Below, piece after piece: positions 51,687-60,452 of a DNA stretch of 64,000 bases; within the stretch, counting starts at the first letter, position 1, and each line of letters begins with the position of its first letter. The notes beneath the pieces are model-generated. The model did no database searches. It saw only the letters and a program-made list of their open reading frames with translations, and was not told the DNA's origin. A program made the position numbers and the translations under genes. Source of the DNA: Maritalea sp047634455. Lineage in GTDB: Bacteria > Pseudomonadota > Alphaproteobacteria > Rhizobiales > Devosiaceae. The stretch is from positions 62,001 through 126,000 of the forward strand of contig NZ_JBLIAI010000001.1 of the NCBI RefSeq assembly GCF_047634455.1. Reading direction: 5' to 3'.

Positions 51687-51707
51687 GTACTCCGTCGCCT
51701 TGATTTA

Positions 51708-51738
51708 ACGCTAACCTATCCTGTGAGGGGAAGGTCAA
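51708..51738 (-). promoter_or_regulatory. CueR-type promoter of the CcdA-MFS operon
   Basis: TTGACC -35 (complement at 51733-51738), 19-bp spacer, TAGCGT -10 (51708-51713). The dyad ACCTTCC...GATAGGT (51714-51735) resembles that at copA. Confidence 0.65.
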
Positions 51739-51790
51739 GTTGCCAGAAAATCGTCGCTTTGGATATTAACGATAACAGATACATGCTGGT

Positions 51791-53215
51791 CTAGCCCGCA
51801 CAACACGACAGCATTTTCACATCCATGTCGAATGTTTGCGCTGCAAGTTTGAGCCCTTCGACGGTTGTCAGATATGGAAAAATCATGTCGGCAAGTTCTT
51901 GGTAGGTCATGTTGCATTTAATGGCCAATGCTGCCGTTTGGATGCTGTCTGCGCCTTCAGGTGCAAGTATATGTGCGCCGAGCAAAATACCATTTTCCTT
52001 GTTGGCAATCAGTTTAATCAGCCCTCGTGTATCCCGCGCAGCAAGCGCTCTTGGCACATTGTCTAGCGTCAAAACAGACGTTTTAACCGAGAAGCCTTTT
52101 GCAATTGCTTGTGCCTCAGTATAGCCAACGCTTGCCACTTGCGGATCTGAAAAAACAACTGCTGGCATTACCATGTTGTCGTATGCAAGTTTGGCGTCGA
52201 TGATCGCGTTTTTGGCCGCAATTTTTGCGCCATAAGCGGCCATATAGACAAATTGGTCAGTGCCGGTGACATCGCCAGCCGCATAGACATTATTTTTTGT
52301 CGAAAGCATATGCGCATCAACTTTGATGCCACCATGTTCGTTAAGGTCAATGCCCGCTGCGCTTAGGTTCAAGTTTTCAACGTTTGGCGTGCGGCCAGTT
52401 GCTATCATCACCTGCTCTGCTTTGATTGTACGCGGGTTTGCACCATCAAAAACAATTAGACTAATAGTGTCGCCATCTGTTTCTATGCGATCATAGGTGA
52501 TGCCGCTGATGACTTTGATGCCTTCATCCTCAAAGTAACCGGTGAGCGCTTCACCAATTTCTGGCTCGGCCTCTGGGAGCAAACCGCGACGACTGATGAT
52601 GGTTACTTCAACGCCAGCGCGTGCAAATATCTGTGCAATTTCTGCGCTTATATAGCCAGCCCCAATCACCAATAGTGACTTTGGAAGCGCTTCAAGCTCT
52701 AACGCGGTTGTGCTGGTCAAGTATGGCACATTGTCAATTCCGCTAATCGTTGGAACAGCAGGCCGTGTTCCTGAAGCGATGATAATTTTTGCGGCTTCAA
52801 ATAACTTTCCGTCGAGTGTGAGTTGGCCCTCGTCGTTAAAAGATGCCTGCCCTTCAATGTAATCTACGTTTTCATATGAAGGTAAAAGGTCGGCATATTT
52901 GGCTTGCCTAAGGTCATCCACAAGTTGCTGTTTTTGGCGAACAACCGCAGACCAATCTGTAACTTTGGACGTCACTTCAATGCCATCAAACCGCTTTACC
53001 GAAGTTGCAACGTGCAAAGGTTCAACTGCACGTATCAACGCTTTTGACGGCACACACCCGACATTTACACAGGTGCCACCAATCGTGCCATGCCCGATTA
53101 ACGCTACACGAGCACCATTGTCTGCTGCCGTAATTGCAGCAGAAAAACCCGCAGACCCAGCACCTATGACGGCAATATCGTATTTTTGATTGTTGGTATC
53201 GCAGCAGTCAGCCAT
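51791..53215 (-). CDS. merA: Mercuric reductase MerA, no N-terminal HMA domain
   Basis: MerA reduces Hg(II) to volatile Hg(0) with NADPH and FAD. The 474-residue protein has the FAD motif IGAGSAGFSAA, the redox disulfide GGTCVNVGCVPSKAL, and the C-terminal Cys pair (MLSCCAG) that passes Hg to the active site. It lacks the N-terminal MerP-like domain found in many MerA proteins. It lies after merT, merP and merF. Confidence 0.93.
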   Translation of the reverse strand: MADCCDTNNQKYDIAVIGAGSAGFSAAITAADNGARVALIGHGTIGGTCVNVGCVPSKALIRAVEPLHVATSVKRFDGIEVTSKVTDWSAVVRQKQQLVDDLRQAKYADLLPSYENVDYIEGQASFNDEGQLTLDGKLFEAAKIIIASGTRPAVPTISGIDNVPYLTSTTALELEALPKSLLVIGAGYISAEIAQIFARAGVEVTIISRRGLLPEAEPEIGEALTGYFEDEGIKVISGITYDRIETDGDTISLIVFDGANPRTIKAEQVMIATGRTPNVENLNLSAAGIDLNEHGGIKVDAHMLSTKNNVYAAGDVTGTDQFVYMAAYGAKIAAKNAIIDAKLAYDNMVMPAVVFSDPQVASVGYTEAQAIAKGFSVKTSVLTLDNVPRALAARDTRGLIKLIANKENGILLGAHILAPEGADSIQTAALAIKCNMTYQELADMIFPYLTTVEGLKLAAQTFDMDVKMLSCCAG

Positions 53216-53239
53216 TGAAGAACCTCATAGTGTTCAAAA

Positions 53240-53449
53240 TTATTTAGATTGGTTTCGTTTTCGCCAAAGCGCATAGCCAGTAAGGGCGATAAAGATCGCG
53301 AGTGCTGGAAACAGGACATAGTCCAAATACCCAACAAGTGCCGATAGGCCAACGACGCCAAACAAAATGACGAGGATCGGCGTAAAGCAGCACAATGCGG
53401 CTATTATGGTGCCAACGATCCCGACTGTTAGAAGTTTATTCTTGTCCAC
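53240..53449 (-). CDS. merF: Mercury transporter MerF
   Basis: A 69-residue protein with two membrane helices and the Cys pair in helix 1 (ALCCFTPILV), which is the MerF form. It imports Hg(II) for MerA. It is 5 bp after merP. Confidence 0.88.
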   Translation of the reverse strand: MDKNKLLTVGIVGTIIAALCCFTPILVILFGVVGLSALVGYLDYVLFPALAIFIALTGYALWRKRNQSK

Positions 53450-53454
53450 TTGTC

Positions 53455-53742
53455 CTAAGCCGGATCAACCACCGAAGATTCATAACCAACGCTAACGGTT
53501 GAATTGATGATGTCTTGGATTGAGGTCAGCGTATCTTCAAACACCACGATCGCTGACAAGTCTTCAAGACTTGTTTGAACGTCGATAATACCATCAAGCC
53601 GCGAGATCGCACCTTTGACGATGAACGGACAACTTGCGCACGTCATGCCCGGCACGGAAAGCTGCACTGTTTGCTCCGCTGCAAAAGAAGATGAAAAAGG
53701 GGCAATAAAGCCGAACAACGCGATCATTAAAATTTTCTTCAT
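53455..53742 (-). CDS. merP: Periplasmic mercury-binding protein MerP
   Basis: A 95-residue protein with a Sec signal (about residues 1-22) and an HMA domain carrying VPGMTCASCPFIV. It gathers Hg(II) in the periplasm and passes it to MerT/MerF. The ATG at 53742 (GGAG upstream) is preferred over a start six codons earlier. Confidence 0.92.
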   Translation of the reverse strand: MKKILMIALFGFIAPFSSSFAAEQTVQLSVPGMTCASCPFIVKGAISRLDGIIDVQTSLEDLSAIVVFEDTLTSIQDIINSTVSVGYESSVVDPA

Positions 53743-53760
53743 TTGGGATCTCCAGGACAA

Positions 53761-54159
53761 TTAGCTGAGAATGAGCGGCACGATGTAAGGCCACGCGATT
53801 GAAAGGCCGACAAGGATTGTTGCAAACCACAAACCACCCATTACGAAGTAATTGGGCAGCGGTCGCGCGCAGGCTTGGTCATCGTCGCACTTAACTTTTG
53901 ACCGCTTATAGACAAGCCAATAGCCGTACACGAGAAAGCCCAAAGTAATGGTGATAAAGATAGGTTTGTAGGGTTGCAAGGCGGTCAATTGCCCGATCCA
54001 AGCGCCACCAATTCCAAGACTGAACAAGACCAATGGTACAATGCAGCAAGTTGATGCCGCAAGTGCTGCGAGAATACCACCGGTCGCAACCAATCCGGTT
54101 TTGACTTTCTCTTGGTCTACGGTTGCGGGCAGCGCGGCTTGAACTGAATTCTCGCTCAT
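53761..54159 (-). CDS. merT: Mercuric transport protein MerT
   Basis: A 132-residue inner-membrane protein with three helices, the Cys pair in helix 1 (ASTCCIVPLVLF) and a second pair on the cytosolic loop (CDDDQAC). It is the first gene of the mer operon, transcribed from the promoter at 54191-54221. Confidence 0.92.
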   Translation of the reverse strand: MSENSVQAALPATVDQEKVKTGLVATGGILAALAASTCCIVPLVLFSLGIGGAWIGQLTALQPYKPIFITITLGFLVYGYWLVYKRSKVKCDDDQACARPLPNYFVMGGLWFATILVGLSIAWPYIVPLILS

Positions 54160-54190
54160 TTGTTACCTCTGGTTTGCAAGTACATGTGCT

Positions 54191-54221
54191 AAGCTACGAT
54201 CTGTAGCTGCTACAGATGCAA
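54191..54221 (-). promoter_or_regulatory. merTPFA promoter/MerR operator
   Basis: TTGCAT -35 (complement at 54216-54221) and TAGCTT -10 (54191-54196) lie 19 bp apart with a perfect 19-bp palindrome ATCTGTAGC-T-GCTACAGAT (54199-54217) between them: the standard MerR-operator layout. It also lies in the merR leader. Confidence 0.88.
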
Positions 54222-54246
54222 GAAAATTCTCGATCAAGGATTTGTG

Positions 54247-54651
54247 ATGACTAGAAAAGGCTATTCGATTGGCGACGTTTCAACAGCCACAGGGGTAAAT
54301 ATTGAAACGGTACGTTATTATGAGCGCATAGAACTTTTGCCAAAACCGGACCGCACGTCGGGCGGGAACAGGCAATATAACTATGATCAACTTAAGCGTT
54401 TGGCCTTCATCAAACGTTGTCGCGAACTCGGGTTTTCAATTGAAGAAATTCGGTCGCTTCTGGCGATGACCGACAGCAAAACGCAGACATGCGCAGAGGT
54501 CAATAAGCTGACAACCACTCACCTAAGTAAGGTCAAAGATAAAATCCTTGATCTACAAAGAATGGGAAACCTACTTGAAACCATGGTGGCACAATGCAGC
54601 TGCGGTGATGTGCCTGAATGCCCAATTGTCGACACGCTGCTAGAGATTTGA
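54247..54651 (+). CDS. merR: MerR-family regulator, mercury type
   Basis: The 134-residue protein has the MerR DNA-binding domain (SIGDVSTATGVNIETVRYYE) and a C-terminal metal loop: a Cys near residue 80 (TQTCAEVNKL) plus CSCGDVPECP. A Cys at the first position is characteristic of Hg-, Pb- or Zn-sensing members rather than CueR, which has Ser. It activates the divergent mer operon. The ATG at 54247 has AAGGA 6 nt upstream. Confidence 0.85.
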   Translation: MTRKGYSIGDVSTATGVNIETVRYYERIELLPKPDRTSGGNRQYNYDQLKRLAFIKRCRELGFSIEEIRSLLAMTDSKTQTCAEVNKLTTTHLSKVKDKILDLQRMGNLLETMVAQCSCGDVPECPIVDTLLEI

Positions 54652-54803
54652 ACCGCGCGTGCAGCGGCCAACGACATGGTTCCAATGGGTTGATCAAGGC
54701 AATTGCCTAATTGGTCAGGCCGGTCTCAGACCATACTATATTTCTTAACGGTTGATGCCTTGGTGCGCTGTCCATTGATCTCGTGCCCCGGGCTGAGTTA
54801 TGA

Positions 54804-55430
54804 ATGATCATGTCAAAGATCGATTCTCTTTTTGTTACCCGCCTTTATCACGCGACCCTGTGTGAACTCGGCAAAACGTTGGACGCATCAGAGCTTGAAG
54901 CCACATGCTTGTCGATTGCCGGCGATGATGAGGCCGGGCAGAAATGGTGTGAGGAAAACAGCTTTCCAGGTTATACCAGTTATGCCTCGCTGGACGACCT
55001 GCCCTGGCGATTTCCTATCTTCAAGAAACTAACGAAAATCCTTGATCAACACGTCGCAGCATTTTCCAAGGACCTTGAGTTTGATCTTGGTGATAAGAAG
55101 CTGAAAATGGACAGTTTATGGATCAATATTCTGCCTGAAGGTGGTATTCACACATCGCATATCCACCCCCACAGCGTGATCAGCGGCACAACTTATGTCG
55201 CTGTGCCCAACGGGGCTGGTGCCATCAAGTTCGAAGATCCGCGTTTGGCTATGATGATGGCCGCACCGACACGCAAAACCGATGCTCGGGGCGAATTGCG
55301 CAATTTTATTTATGTTGCACCAGAAGTGAGCGATGTTCTGCTTTGGGAAAGCTGGCTACGCCACGAAGTGCCGATGAACATGGCAGAAGAAGAGCGGATC
55401 AGTATCAGCTTCAATTATAGTTGGCACTAA
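54804..55430 (+). CDS. 2OG-Fe(II) oxygenase-like protein (TIGR02466 type)
   Basis: The 208-residue protein shows HTSHIHPHSVISGTTYVAVP, an Fe-ligand region with several His, the later LRHEVPMNM (His ligand) and RISISFNYSW at the end, as in the putative 2OG-Fe(II) oxygenase family TIGR02466. Ligand assignment is tentative. Substrate is unknown; the gene has no operon partner. An alternative ATG two codons later is possible. Confidence 0.75.
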   Translation: MIMSKIDSLFVTRLYHATLCELGKTLDASELEATCLSIAGDDEAGQKWCEENSFPGYTSYASLDDLPWRFPIFKKLTKILDQHVAAFSKDLEFDLGDKKLKMDSLWINILPEGGIHTSHIHPHSVISGTTYVAVPNGAGAIKFEDPRLAMMMAAPTRKTDARGELRNFIYVAPEVSDVLLWESWLRHEVPMNMAEEERISISFNYSWH

Positions 55431-55599
55431 AGGCACCACATGCCCCACCTACCGTAATTTCTGAACTCTACACAAGCTCCATACTGTCGAGCAGTTGTTG
55501 GCCCAACATACGCCTACATGTCAAGAACCGATGAACGGCGCGGGCCCATTTACCTTTCATCGTGCTCATTAACTTCAAAGTATGTTCAATAGGCTGCGC

Positions 55600-56244
55600 T
55601 CATTTATCGATGTTAAAACGCTTCACCAAAGCTTCGATCTGAAGCATTGAGAGGCTGGTCGGGCAAAGGCTTCTGGTCAAAAGTGCTAGTTTGGCGCTTT
55701 CTTCCAACTCTTCCATTGCAAATACAGCTGCTTCTAGGTCCTTTCCTGCCACCACAGGGCCGTGGTGCGCCAGTAGAACTGCGTTGCGCTTGCCTGCAAG
55801 GCCGCGGATCGCGGCACCCATTTCTGGATCGCCAGGCATAAAGAATGGTAGCAATTTAACACGGCCCAACTTCATTACCCCATAGGCTGTTAGCGGAGGA
55901 AGTGCGTCGTTTGGATCGGTGTCAGGCAAAATTGACATGGCCACGGAATGGGTCGAATGCAGGTGAACAACAGCACCTGTACCTGTTCTTGTTTCGTAAA
56001 AAGCGCTGTGCAGTGGCATTTCTTTTGTCGGTGCCAAACCACTCAACAATGTACCAGCTTCGGAGAAATGACTGATCTCCGCTGGATCAAGAAAGCCCAT
56101 CGACTTTCCGGTTGGTGTGACCAGCAAGCCGCCGTCATCAAGACGGACAGAAATATTTCCAGATGAACCGCAAGTTAATCCGCGATCGAACATTGATTTT
56201 GCCCAAAGGCAAAGCTGTTCCTTTTTGTGAGACGCATCACTCAT
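55600..56244 (-). CDS. otnC: 3-oxo-tetronate 4-phosphate decarboxylase OtnC (class II aldolase family)
   Basis: The 214-residue class II aldolase/adducin-family protein has TCGSSGNISVR, the zinc ligands in VVHLHSTHSV, and LLAHHGPVVAG. OtnC decarboxylates 3-oxo-tetronate 4-phosphate to dihydroxyacetone phosphate. It is coupled to otnK (8 bp overlap), the family partner. The start is taken at MSDASH (56244). Confidence 0.88.
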   Translation of the reverse strand: MSDASHKKEQLCLWAKSMFDRGLTCGSSGNISVRLDDGGLLVTPTGKSMGFLDPAEISHFSEAGTLLSGLAPTKEMPLHSAFYETRTGTGAVVHLHSTHSVAMSILPDTDPNDALPPLTAYGVMKLGRVKLLPFFMPGDPEMGAAIRGLAGKRNAVLLAHHGPVVAGKDLEAAVFAMEELEESAKLALLTRSLCPTSLSMLQIEALVKRFNIDK

Positions 56245-57463
56245 CGGCTTCACCGAGGACCTTTAGGGCTCTGCTGAAAAAGTCGGGCTGCCCGAAATTC
56301 CCCGATTTCAAGGCAATCGCAGCATTTTTGCCGACAACTTTTAGTGCGGGTACGCCGGGCGCTATTTCGGGGCCAATTTCAAGTGCCTCTGCCTCAAGTC
56401 CTTCAACAACAGCACCAGATGTTTCGCCACCCGCCACAACAATTCTTTGCCCTCCGGCTTTCAAAAACGCGGCAGCGAATTGGGCAAAAAAATGTTCAAA
56501 CGCAGTCGCGGATTTCTCCAAACCAAACTTGTTTTGTGCGGCTTTGACTATTTCGGGATCAGCGGAAGAATAGAGCAACGGAGCCTCCGTTTGTTCCATC
56601 GTCCAATTGACAAGATCATCAATAATGTAGGCGCCAGCGAGCATTTTTTCGGCCGTCAGCTCCATTGAAGGATGATTGATCGCATATTCTTTGACTTGTG
56701 CGCGCGTGGCGATTGAGCATGAGCCAGATAGGACTACTGCTTTGCCGGGTTGGCCTGCCCATGCAGTTTTAGCGGTTGATGTTTCAAAATTCGCTGGCAC
56801 GCCCATTGCGATGCCAGAACCGCCGACCAACATTTTTCTTCCTTTGGCAGCAGCGCCAATTTGCACCAAATCTTGATCCAAAATGGCGTCGATCACATAC
56901 ATAGCGCGCTCACTGAGACTACTTTTGATTGCGGGGCTGCCTTGGGACACTGTCTGATAGGCAATGTGTTTGATCTGCCAGTCAGTTTGTTGGCTCAAAA
57001 TTTCTCGTATGTCAGGTCGGGTCATCGGAGTGAGGGGGTGGTTTTGCATCCCGCTTTCATTCAGCAATTTATCGCCGACAAACAAGTGTCCTTGATAGAC
57101 ACTTCTGCCGTTTTTGGGAAATGCTGGGCAAACCAAAACATGTTCTTCGCCCATCTCGTCGGCGAGCGCTTGAGCAACCTGTCCGATGTTACCGGCAGAC
57201 GTTGAATCAAACGTCGAGCATACTTTGAAGATGATCTGTTCCGCGCCCTTTGAGCGCAACCAGCGAGCAGCTGCCAAAGACTGCTCAATCGCCTGATCAA
57301 GCGGGCAAGTCCGCGACTTTAGGGAAATCACGCCTGCATCAACGTCGGCGTAAGTTGACGTTGGAATGCCGACAAATTGTGTGACACTCATGCCACCTGT
57401 TCTCAGCATCAAAGCTATGTCAGACGCCCCCGTGAAGTCGTCAGCAATAACACCCAGTTTCAT
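56237..57463 (-). CDS. otnK: 3-oxo-tetronate kinase OtnK (DUF1537)
   Basis: The 408-residue DUF1537 kinase has the N-terminal LGVIADDFTGASDIALML motif with the catalytic Asp pair, and the C-terminal GGQRIVVAGGETSGAV ATP-binding region. OtnK phosphorylates 3-oxo-tetronates. Length matches the family (about 400-420). It is next to otnC, and no otnI isomerase gene is seen in the window. Confidence 0.92.
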   Translation of the reverse strand: MKLGVIADDFTGASDIALMLRTGGMSVTQFVGIPTSTYADVDAGVISLKSRTCPLDQAIEQSLAAARWLRSKGAEQIIFKVCSTFDSTSAGNIGQVAQALADEMGEEHVLVCPAFPKNGRSVYQGHLFVGDKLLNESGMQNHPLTPMTRPDIREILSQQTDWQIKHIAYQTVSQGSPAIKSSLSERAMYVIDAILDQDLVQIGAAAKGRKMLVGGSGIAMGVPANFETSTAKTAWAGQPGKAVVLSGSCSIATRAQVKEYAINHPSMELTAEKMLAGAYIIDDLVNWTMEQTEAPLLYSSADPEIVKAAQNKFGLEKSATAFEHFFAQFAAAFLKAGGQRIVVAGGETSGAVVEGLEAEALEIGPEIAPGVPALKVVGKNAAIALKSGNFGQPDFFSRALKVLGEADE

Positions 57464-57466
57464 GGC

Positions 57467-58258
57467 CTAAAATTCCTTTATCGGTCCCAAGTCCAAACGG
57501 AAGATGTTTGGCGCGATGACATTTTCAAAGCGCTCACGGACCAGTGGGTCGTGGCCGGGGATAATAAGTTGATGAGAAGAGGCAAGTTCATGCAATCTGT
57601 CAAAACCCGCCAGCATGTTTTCTTTGTCGACAACGATTGGAAACAGCTTTTTGTCGTAAGCATTTTCGTAGTAATGCGCAGCATCTGAGGCCAAACATAG
57701 ATAGCCAGCGTTCGTGCGAACGCGTACAGATTGCAGACCACGAGAATGCCCACCGATACAATGTACGGTGACACCATCTACGATTTCAGCATCGCCGTCG
57801 GTGAACTCGACCCGACCACTATAGACCCGTTTCACCGCTTCACAAATATGGTCAGCAGTAAATGGAGCCCTTAATGTTGAATCGCACATGCATGGGCCAG
57901 TTGCGAACGCCATTTCCTTTTCTTGTAAATAGAGTTTTGCATTTGGAAACAGCGCCAACCCGCCAGCATGATCATAGTGGAGATGGGTCACAATAACGCG
58001 GTCAATCGCCTCTGGCTCAATACCCAAGGGCCTTAGTGCCTCGCGTGGGTCGACGGAAATAGGACGACCACGTCGCTGGCCCTCTTGTGCATCATAGCCA
58101 GTATCCACGAGTATGATTTGATCATTGCGCCTGAGTACCCACACAAAATAATCCATTGCGTGCGGGGTGTCGTGATGTGGATCGTCAATAAAACTATCCG
58201 CCCGCGTGCGCGCGTTGCGTTCGGCGTATTTTACCGCGAAAACTTCCCAATTCGACAT
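57467..58258 (-). CDS. Metallo-beta-lactamase-fold hydrolase (AHL-lactonase-like)
   Basis: The 263-residue protein has the HLHYDH zinc motif (VTHLHYDHAGG), the later ligands in GGHSRG and LASDAAHYY, and the C-terminal PGHDP. It resembles the N-acyl homoserine lactonase subfamily. In an otnKC operon a sugar lactonase that opens a tetronolactone is more likely than quorum quenching (inference). It shares one base with the ABM gene (TGATG). Confidence 0.8.
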   Translation of the reverse strand: MSNWEVFAVKYAERNARTRADSFIDDPHHDTPHAMDYFVWVLRRNDQIILVDTGYDAQEGQRRGRPISVDPREALRPLGIEPEAIDRVIVTHLHYDHAGGLALFPNAKLYLQEKEMAFATGPCMCDSTLRAPFTADHICEAVKRVYSGRVEFTDGDAEIVDGVTVHCIGGHSRGLQSVRVRTNAGYLCLASDAAHYYENAYDKKLFPIVVDKENMLAGFDRLHELASSHQLIIPGHDPLVRERFENVIAPNIFRLDLGPIKEF

Positions 58259-58545
58259 CAAAGCACCTGTTCATATGTTTTTACGGACTTGCCGAAAACC
58301 ATATCAAAAATTTGGCGGTCAAACGCCAAGAAATGAGAGCTCTTCAGATGCGCCTGAAACGCCGCTGCACTATCGTAGATTTCGTAAAGCGCAACCTCGT
58401 TTGGGCGGCTGGGATCTGTTAAAACATCAAACTGTTTGCACCCCGGTTCCAATGAAACCGAAGCGCGTGCGTTTTGCTGCATGAGCGGTAGAAACCGTTC
58501 AAAATGGTCAGGAAGAATGTCAAACTGAACGATTACTGCGTACAT
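58258..58545 (-). CDS. Antibiotic biosynthesis monooxygenase (ABM) domain protein
   Basis: A 95-residue protein with an ABM-fold ferredoxin-like domain (YAVIVQFDILPDHFERFLP, then EPGCKQFDVLTD). The family includes quinol monooxygenases and LsrG-like isomerases. Role in tetronate use unknown. It starts 9 bp after the dctM stop. Confidence 0.8.
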   Translation of the reverse strand: MYAVIVQFDILPDHFERFLPLMQQNARASVSLEPGCKQFDVLTDPSRPNEVALYEIYDSAAAFQAHLKSSHFLAFDRQIFDMVFGKSVKTYEQVL

Positions 58546-58554
58546 AATTTGTTC

Positions 58555-59838
58555 CTAGTTAAACAGGTAAACCATTGTCATAGAGACCGCAGGTACATAG
58601 GTGACCAAACCGAGCGCCAAAATTGCAGCGAAATAGAGCAACGCCATTTTGCGCGCGATGGACAACACACCTACCCCGGATATTCGAGACGCCACATATA
58701 GCGTTGCCCCTACTGGTGGTGTGAACAGTCCAACAGCCACGTTGCACGTCATGATGACACCTAAATGCACAGGGTCAACGCCAAAAGTTTGAGCCGTTGG
58801 TAGGAATAATGGTGCCGTGAGCAAGATTGCCGGAACCGGGTCAAGAACAAGACCGAGCACAAGTAATACAATGTTGACCAACAAGAGGAACATCCAAGGG
58901 CTATTGGAAAACTCTTGCACGAAGGCCACAAGGATCTGCGGCATTTGTTCAAGAGTAATCAGCCAACCCAAAACGGTTGTTGCGCCAATGACCACCATAA
59001 CCACCGCGCTCGTAATAAAGGCGTCGACAAGAAGGTTCGGCAAGTCTTTGATGTGAAAATCGCGGTACACAAAGATCGTGACGATCAAACCATAGACCAC
59101 GGCGAGCGCAGCTGCTTCTGTTGGGGTAACCCATCCGGTAAAAATGCCACCCAATATGAGAATGGGCATGAACAAAGCAGGTGCTGTGCTTATAAATGAA
59201 GCTAAAAGTTCCCGCCGGGATACAGTTTGTCCGCCCGGATCACAGCCCGTGGATTTACCGACGTAAAAACACACCCCCATAAAGAAGACACCAAAAATGA
59301 TACCCGGCACCATGCCTGCCAAAAATAGGTCTGCTACGGACACGTTGCCCACAAAACCATAAATCAGCATCGGGATTGAGGGCGGAATAATAATGCCGAT
59401 GGTGCCTGCAGCGGCGACTAGCCCAGCAGAAAATCCTTTGTCATAGCCTTGTTTGGCCATGTTTTTGATCATCACGGAGCCAATGGCCGCGCTATCGGCG
59501 ATGGCGGAACCTGAAATGCCGCCAAAAATCATAGATGCGCCAACAACCACCATGCCTAATCCACCGGGCATAAAGCCGAATGCGGCGCGGGCGAAATTGA
59601 TAATGCGCAAACCAACGCCACCTCGACTCATAAGTTCGCCAGCGATGATGAAGAGTGGAATGGCAATGAAGTGGTTGGGTTCGACCCCGCCGATAAAATT
59701 CAGGTAAAGCGCTTGAAGGGGAAAACCAAGATCAAAAACGATGACTGGCAATACAGCGGTAATCAGGATGGCCCAAACCAGCGGTACACCAAGAAAGACG
59801 GTAGTCAGAAAGACAAAAACGACGAACAGCAGGGTCAT
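58555..59838 (-). CDS. dctM: TRAP transporter large permease DctM
   Basis: The 427-residue protein has about 12 membrane segments and the DctM core (MIFGGISGSAIADSAAIGSV; GIIIPPSIPMLIYG). It forms the transport channel with DctQ and DctP. Overlaps dctQ by 4 bp. Confidence 0.93.
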   Translation of the reverse strand: MTLLFVVFVFLTTVFLGVPLVWAILITAVLPVIVFDLGFPLQALYLNFIGGVEPNHFIAIPLFIIAGELMSRGGVGLRIINFARAAFGFMPGGLGMVVVGASMIFGGISGSAIADSAAIGSVMIKNMAKQGYDKGFSAGLVAAAGTIGIIIPPSIPMLIYGFVGNVSVADLFLAGMVPGIIFGVFFMGVCFYVGKSTGCDPGGQTVSRRELLASFISTAPALFMPILILGGIFTGWVTPTEAAALAVVYGLIVTIFVYRDFHIKDLPNLLVDAFITSAVVMVVIGATTVLGWLITLEQMPQILVAFVQEFSNSPWMFLLLVNIVLLVLGLVLDPVPAILLTAPLFLPTAQTFGVDPVHLGVIMTCNVAVGLFTPPVGATLYVASRISGVGVLSIARKMALLYFAAILALGLVTYVPAVSMTMVYLFN

Positions 59839-60383
59839 GCCAAATCCTCAAGATCTGCGCCGTCATTGTGATGCGGCTCAAGATGTTCTTTGATAAGTTG
59901 TGGTGCAAAAAAATCGAGGCCCACATTGTAGAGATGAAAAACGAGGCTGAGGAAAATGCCAACAGGCATGGAAGCGTATAGCAGCCCAACAGGCCAGTAA
60001 AGAACAGTGGTTTTTTGCGCCCATGTGTGGCTCGAAATTGACGCGCCTGTGATGATAAGGCTGATCAGAAGAGCAATGATCGCGAGGTCAATAATGCGTG
60101 CAAGCCAAAGTTTTGCGGTTTTGGGCAACGCAGCTTCCACAATTTCTGTGACCCGCATATGTGCACCGCGCGCTACAGCTGCGGCGCAACCTAAAAATGT
60201 TACCCACAAGAGCAAAAATGCGGTCACTTCAAGCGACCATGCAAGATCAAAACCAGCGAACCCGCGCAGGGCGGCATTAACAAAGACCAAAATGACAATT
60301 GATGCGCCTGCTATGATCAAAAGTAGATCAATTAGCGCGCTCAGGCCGCGAAGAATGGCGGGGTACAGGGGGCGAAAATCCAT
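59835..60383 (-). CDS. dctQ: TRAP transporter small permease DctQ
   Basis: The 182-residue protein has four membrane segments and the DctQ core (VTAFLLLWVTFLGCAAAVAR, then GAHMRV). It bridges the large permease to the system. A hairpin separates it from dctP. Confidence 0.9.
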   Translation of the reverse strand: MDFRPLYPAILRGLSALIDLLLIIAGASIVILVFVNAALRGFAGFDLAWSLEVTAFLLLWVTFLGCAAAVARGAHMRVTEIVEAALPKTAKLWLARIIDLAIIALLISLIITGASISSHTWAQKTTVLYWPVGLLYASMPVGIFLSLVFHLYNVGLDFFAPQLIKEHLEPHHNDGADLEDLA

Positions 60384-60402
60384 TCTATTCCTCCGAATGG
60401 GT

Positions 60403-60429
60403 AAGCCGGGGCAATCTGTGCCCCGGCTT
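60403..60429 (-). other. Intercistronic hairpin between dctP and dctQ
   Basis: AAGCCGGGGCA (minus strand, complement of 60419-60429) pairs with TGCCCCGGCTT around a 5-nt loop (11 bp). No U-run follows on the minus strand, so it may stabilise the dctP message. Confidence 0.6.
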
Positions 60430-60452
60430 TAAGTTATTGGGGTATCTCTAGC

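Noticed and set aside
54247..54651. CueR as the identity of the MerR-family gene
   Set aside because: It is divergent from merT and has the extra Cys of mercury-type sensors in the dimerisation helix; the CxxxxxxxC spacing alone is closer to CueR but not decisive.
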